Positions 63,001 to 64,000 of a stretch of 64,000 bases of DNA are shown here, piece after piece. Source of the stretch: Micromonospora sp. WMMA1947 (lineage in GTDB: Bacteria; Actinomycetota; Actinomycetes; Mycobacteriales; Micromonosporaceae); assembly GCF_027497355.1 (NCBI RefSeq), contig NZ_CP114909.1:4359001-4423000 (forward strand), read 5' to 3'. Each line of letters starts with the position of its first letter. Position 1 is the first letter of the stretch. The notes beneath the pieces are model-generated. The model ran no database searches. It was not told the DNA's origin and worked only from the letters and a program-made list of their open reading frames with translations. The position numbers and the translations under genes were made by a program.

Positions 63001-63330
63001 GAAGCGGCGCTGGCGAGTCTGCGGGCCGCGGTGCCGGCGGTGAACGAGGTGTTCGGCCAGCAGTGGTCGGTGCCCGAGTTCAGCACCGACGAGCTGGCCA
63101 CGATCGTGCTGCGGCACCTGGTACGGCGGGGCCACGAGGTGCCCGACGACGTCCGGGCGGCGCTGACGCAGATGGCCGCGCGGTTGCCCGAGCGCACCGT
63201 CCACGCCGCCCACCAGTTCTCGCTGGCCCTGACCCGGCGCACCGGCTCCCGTACCCTCGCGCTCGCCGACCTGGCCGCTCCCGGCCCGGCGGTGGGCGAG
63301 CGGCTCGGCGGCCTGGCCGCCGTCGGCTGA
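60043..63330 (+). CDS. eccA: Beta-helix/EccA fusion: CbxX/CfqX AAA+ ATPase with a second, degenerate AAA domain
   Basis: A 1095-residue fusion. Residues 1-520 are about twenty short Val/Thr/Gly/Asp-rich repeats of a right-handed parallel beta-helix (pectate-lyase type). After a Pro/Ala linker comes a CbxX/CfqX AAA+ domain (about 555-830) with Gly-Pro-Pro-Gly-Thr-Gly-Lys-Thr near 598 and Leu-Phe-Ile-Asp-Glu-Ala-Tyr near 660. A second AAA-like domain (about 845-1060) has Gly-Ser-Gly-Arg-Ser, with the P-loop Lys changed to Arg, and Leu-Gln-Leu-Asp-Tyr in place of Walker B. EccA proteins act in the cytosol on substrates or chaperones. The GTG start is at 60043, five bases after the upstream stop. 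Confidence 0.85.
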   Translation: MSRQVLVVGDRKPGSYPTIGSALSRAEPGATIDVHPGRYVEKLVVGDRVTISAAQPGTVEVHVEEGSVLVVRGEGAQLRGITLSSADTTLAAVDVYAGEVALDDCRVGGASWVTLLARMQGTVALRGCDVTSSAGAGVVVMSAGSSTIEDTDVHDVATSSVVVGEQSALTLRRCRLRTAGANSVCAGGDARLTIEQCEITGAGKPALVVEQRAWARIRGLSVTGSGNVDVFVRGEADVQISDSTFTGAAVQSAHIAEGASPSFRNCTFGGAGHTAIQVLGGGRPTFTDCTVQDAPVGVAVSGGSPRFLGLTVRGTRDNVAVLAGESAVVLQRLRAEITTGDGVLVQDGASLEGTDLVVDAGEATALALTGPARGVVHEARLTGTGAACVRVGAGADLTLRAALLRGSGVLAEGALQLGDSEIVGAARDGLRVTGSASVTQTRVRDARADGIVFEAGSRGSVSDGEVLGSGAAGIGVDTVEPVALTRCVVRDSGGEDVRRAPGATVTAEALTVGRPQATPAPAGPPAAAPVPVAGDDGTAEENGTDELSEPLRELNGLIGLRGVKQEVTALINLIKMSQVRLQMGLPMPPMSRHLVFAGPPGTGKTTVARLYGSVLKELGILSKGHMVEAARADLVGQYIGSTAIKTTELVTKALGGVLFIDEAYTLSSGSGGSGPDFGQEAIDALMKMMEDHRDELVVIVAGYSELMEQFLASNPGMASRFTRTIEFPNYSVEELVTITSNLVSKHYYELTDDAVEALTAYFTRVPKNATFGNGRVARKLFEALINNQASRLATTPPTKDSELNRLTAADVEPELAQLEDLPVEQGEQPDAATDPTGAINAARSWKRICGLVGGQRVKEAAGQTLLQLCEGRNRRRGPGRTGNVLLGGRAGSGRSEYVRLYAACLSELGLVPVGQLVRVSTSRELAPQWPGQAGSLVDAALDDAAGGVLQLDYVDDGSGVAPEIAEALAGRMRSRLGDPVVVLTGEEAALASLRAAVPAVNEVFGQQWSVPEFSTDELATIVLRHLVRRGHEVPDDVRAALTQMAARLPERTVHAAHQFSLALTRRTGSRTLALADLAAPGPAVGERLGGLAAVG

Positions 63331-63358
63331 CCGTCCGTCCCGAACAGAAAGGCCCGGC

Positions 63359-63679
63359 ATGCAGCCCGAGTCCACGCCGATCCCACCGTCGTTCCAGGAG
63401 TTCATGGAGAACGCGCAGCGCCTGGAGGACCAGATGCGCAACGCGCAGTCGGAACTGGAGCGGGCCATCGTCACCGGCCGCTCGCAGGACGCCACCGTCG
63501 TGGTCATGGCCAGTGGCCTCGGCAAGGTCCAGACCGTCCGGGTCGACCCCCGGGTGTACGAGCAGCGTGACGCAGCGTCGCTGCAGACCGCGATCATGGA
63601 GGCGATCCAAGCCGCTGCCGCGAACGCCGGGAAGCTCGCCACGGAGAAGATGGGCCCCGTCGAAATCAATCTTCACTGA
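63359..63679 (+). CDS. YbaB/EbfC-fold protein (EspL-like), copy 2
   Basis: A 106-residue protein with the YbaB/EbfC order: long N-terminal helix (Phe-Met-Glu-Asn-Ala-Gln-Arg-Leu-Glu-Asp), central strands (Ala-Thr-Val-Val-Val-Met-Ala-Ser-Gly-Leu-Gly-Lys-Val-Gln-Thr-Val), and C-terminal helix. AAAGG precedes the ATG at 63359. It is the last gene of the plus-strand T7SS operon and shares its fold with the first gene of the toxin operon. As with EspL, a role in stabilising secretion substrates is plausible; DNA binding is the alternative. Confidence 0.75.
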   Translation: MQPESTPIPPSFQEFMENAQRLEDQMRNAQSELERAIVTGRSQDATVVVMASGLGKVQTVRVDPRVYEQRDAASLQTAIMEAIQAAAANAGKLATEKMGPVEINLH

Positions 63680-63738
63680 CTGAAAAAAGTCTGACCAGCG
63701 GTTACGTGCCGATCTTCACGGTTCGCGGCGGGCGCGGA

Positions 63739-63770
63739 GGAGAGTGTGGAGATTTCCTGAAGGACTCTCC
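63739..63770. promoter_or_regulatory. Inverted repeat upstream of the regulator gene (distal)
   Basis: GGAGAGT (63739-63745) and ACTCTCC (63764-63770) form 7-bp arms around an 18-base loop in the 119-base gap between the T7SS operon and the regulator. It could be an operator or part of a terminator for the operon. Confidence 0.4.
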
Positions 63771-63775
63771 ATGAG

Positions 63776-63797
63776 ACTGTCAGCCCCTACTGACAGT
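63776..63797. promoter_or_regulatory. Inverted repeat abutting the regulator start (proximal)
   Basis: ACTGTCAG (63776-63783) and CTGACAGT (63790-63797) are perfect 8-bp arms with loop CCCCTA, ending one base before the ATG at 63799. It may be an autoregulatory operator or a translation-controlling hairpin. Confidence 0.5.
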
Positions 63798-63798
63798 G

Positions 63799-64000
63799 AT
63801 GGAGATGGCTGTGGAGCAAGTTGCCGTCTTTGTGCACGCGCCCGACCCGCTGACCCACACCGGCCTGACCGCCCACCTCCGGTCGCGCTCCGACATCGCG
63901 CTGCTGGACAGCGCGGACCGGACGCGGGCGCAGGTGCTCGTCGTGGCCGCGGAGCGGCTCACCACCGACGTGATCGCCATGCTGCGCCTCGCGGCGACCG
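63799..64000 (+). CDS. LuxR-family response regulator, N-terminal fragment
   Basis: The first 67 codons of a gene cut by the window end. The sequence Val-Ala-Val-Phe-Val-His-Ala-Pro-Asp-Pro-Leu-Thr, then Gly-Leu-Thr-Ala-His-Leu-Arg, then Ala-Gln-Val-Leu-Val-Val-Ala-Ala-Glu has the strand-helix pattern of a receiver domain. The expected phosphoacceptor Asp after Val-Leu-Val-Val is Ala, suggesting an atypical, possibly phosphorylation-independent regulator. Such proteins in actinomycetes usually end in a LuxR helix-turn-helix, which would lie beyond the window. ATG 63799 and GTG 63811 (GGAG six bases upstream) are both possible starts. Confidence 0.6.
   Translation, partial: MEMAVEQVAVFVHAPDPLTHTGLTAHLRSRSDIALLDSADRTRAQVLVVAAERLTTDVIAMLRLAAT

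Noticed and set aside
1..64000. tRNA, rRNA, insertion sequences, integrases or attachment sites
   Set aside because: I saw no tRNA-like cloverleaf, rRNA segment, transposase or integrase motif in any plausible gene, so the T7SS island shows no direct sign of recent mobile-element transfer.

Overview
The window is very GC-rich, uses GTG and TTG starts freely, and carries a complete-looking actinobacterial type VII secretion (T7SS/ESX) core. This points to a Micromonosporaceae-type actinomycete; the family assignment is inferred from gene content and style, not from a search.

Layout. (1) 1-5883 holds housekeeping or accessory genes: a cut-off minus-strand gene, a secreted GNSQG-type hydrolase, an LtrA-family membrane protein, a small membrane protein facing a TetR repressor, and an alpha/beta hydrolase. 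Three copies of one palindrome mark the likely TetR regulon. A 13-bp inverted repeat (5891-5938) ends this block.

(2) 5962-18540 is a tight 12-gene minus-strand operon for an uncharacterised acyl-carrier-protein pathway. In order of transcription it encodes the ACP, a ketosynthase-fold protein without catalytic residues, a short acyl-CoA dehydrogenase-like protein, an acyl-CoA dehydrogenase, a MATE exporter, an acyl/aminoacyl ligase, a KAS III-like enzyme, a second adenylating enzyme, a transglutaminase-fold protein, a second KAS III-like enzyme, an ATP-grasp ligase and a PLP decarboxylase. ACP plus ATP-grasp plus PLP decarboxylase recalls the BtrI/BtrJ/BtrK logic of butirosin side-chain assembly. 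The product is unknown.

(3) 18541-19491 is non-coding as far as I can see, with a good promoter for the operon above. (4) 19492-63679 is the T7SS island. It opens with a LysM-mycosin whose catalytic His and Ser are replaced. A 9-gene minus-strand operon (44608 to 21577) encodes a YbaB/EspL-like protein, a WXG-type protein, a giant 5827-residue polymorphic toxin, a probable Imm35/YrhB immunity protein, two SseB-like proteins, two paralogous unknown proteins and a GlcNAc-transferase-family enzyme. The toxin contains a CpnT-like N-terminus, a zincin motif, a possible glycosyltransferase motif, a long beta-rich region, a full Rhs core, a papain-fold toxin domain and a second, truncated Rhs core. 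Divergently, an 18.8-kb plus-strand operon (44861 to 63679) encodes two WXG100 proteins, two larger putative substrates, a coiled-coil protein, EccC, EccD, EccB, a 1002-residue protein with an ART-like tail, a beta-helix/EccA fusion and a second YbaB-like protein. I see no EccE. (5) The window ends inside the N-terminus of a probable LuxR-type response regulator.

Working model (inference): the plus-strand operon builds the export machine and its small substrates, and the minus-strand operon supplies the giant effector with its immunity protein and accessory factors. All function calls come from reading motifs, not from database searches.
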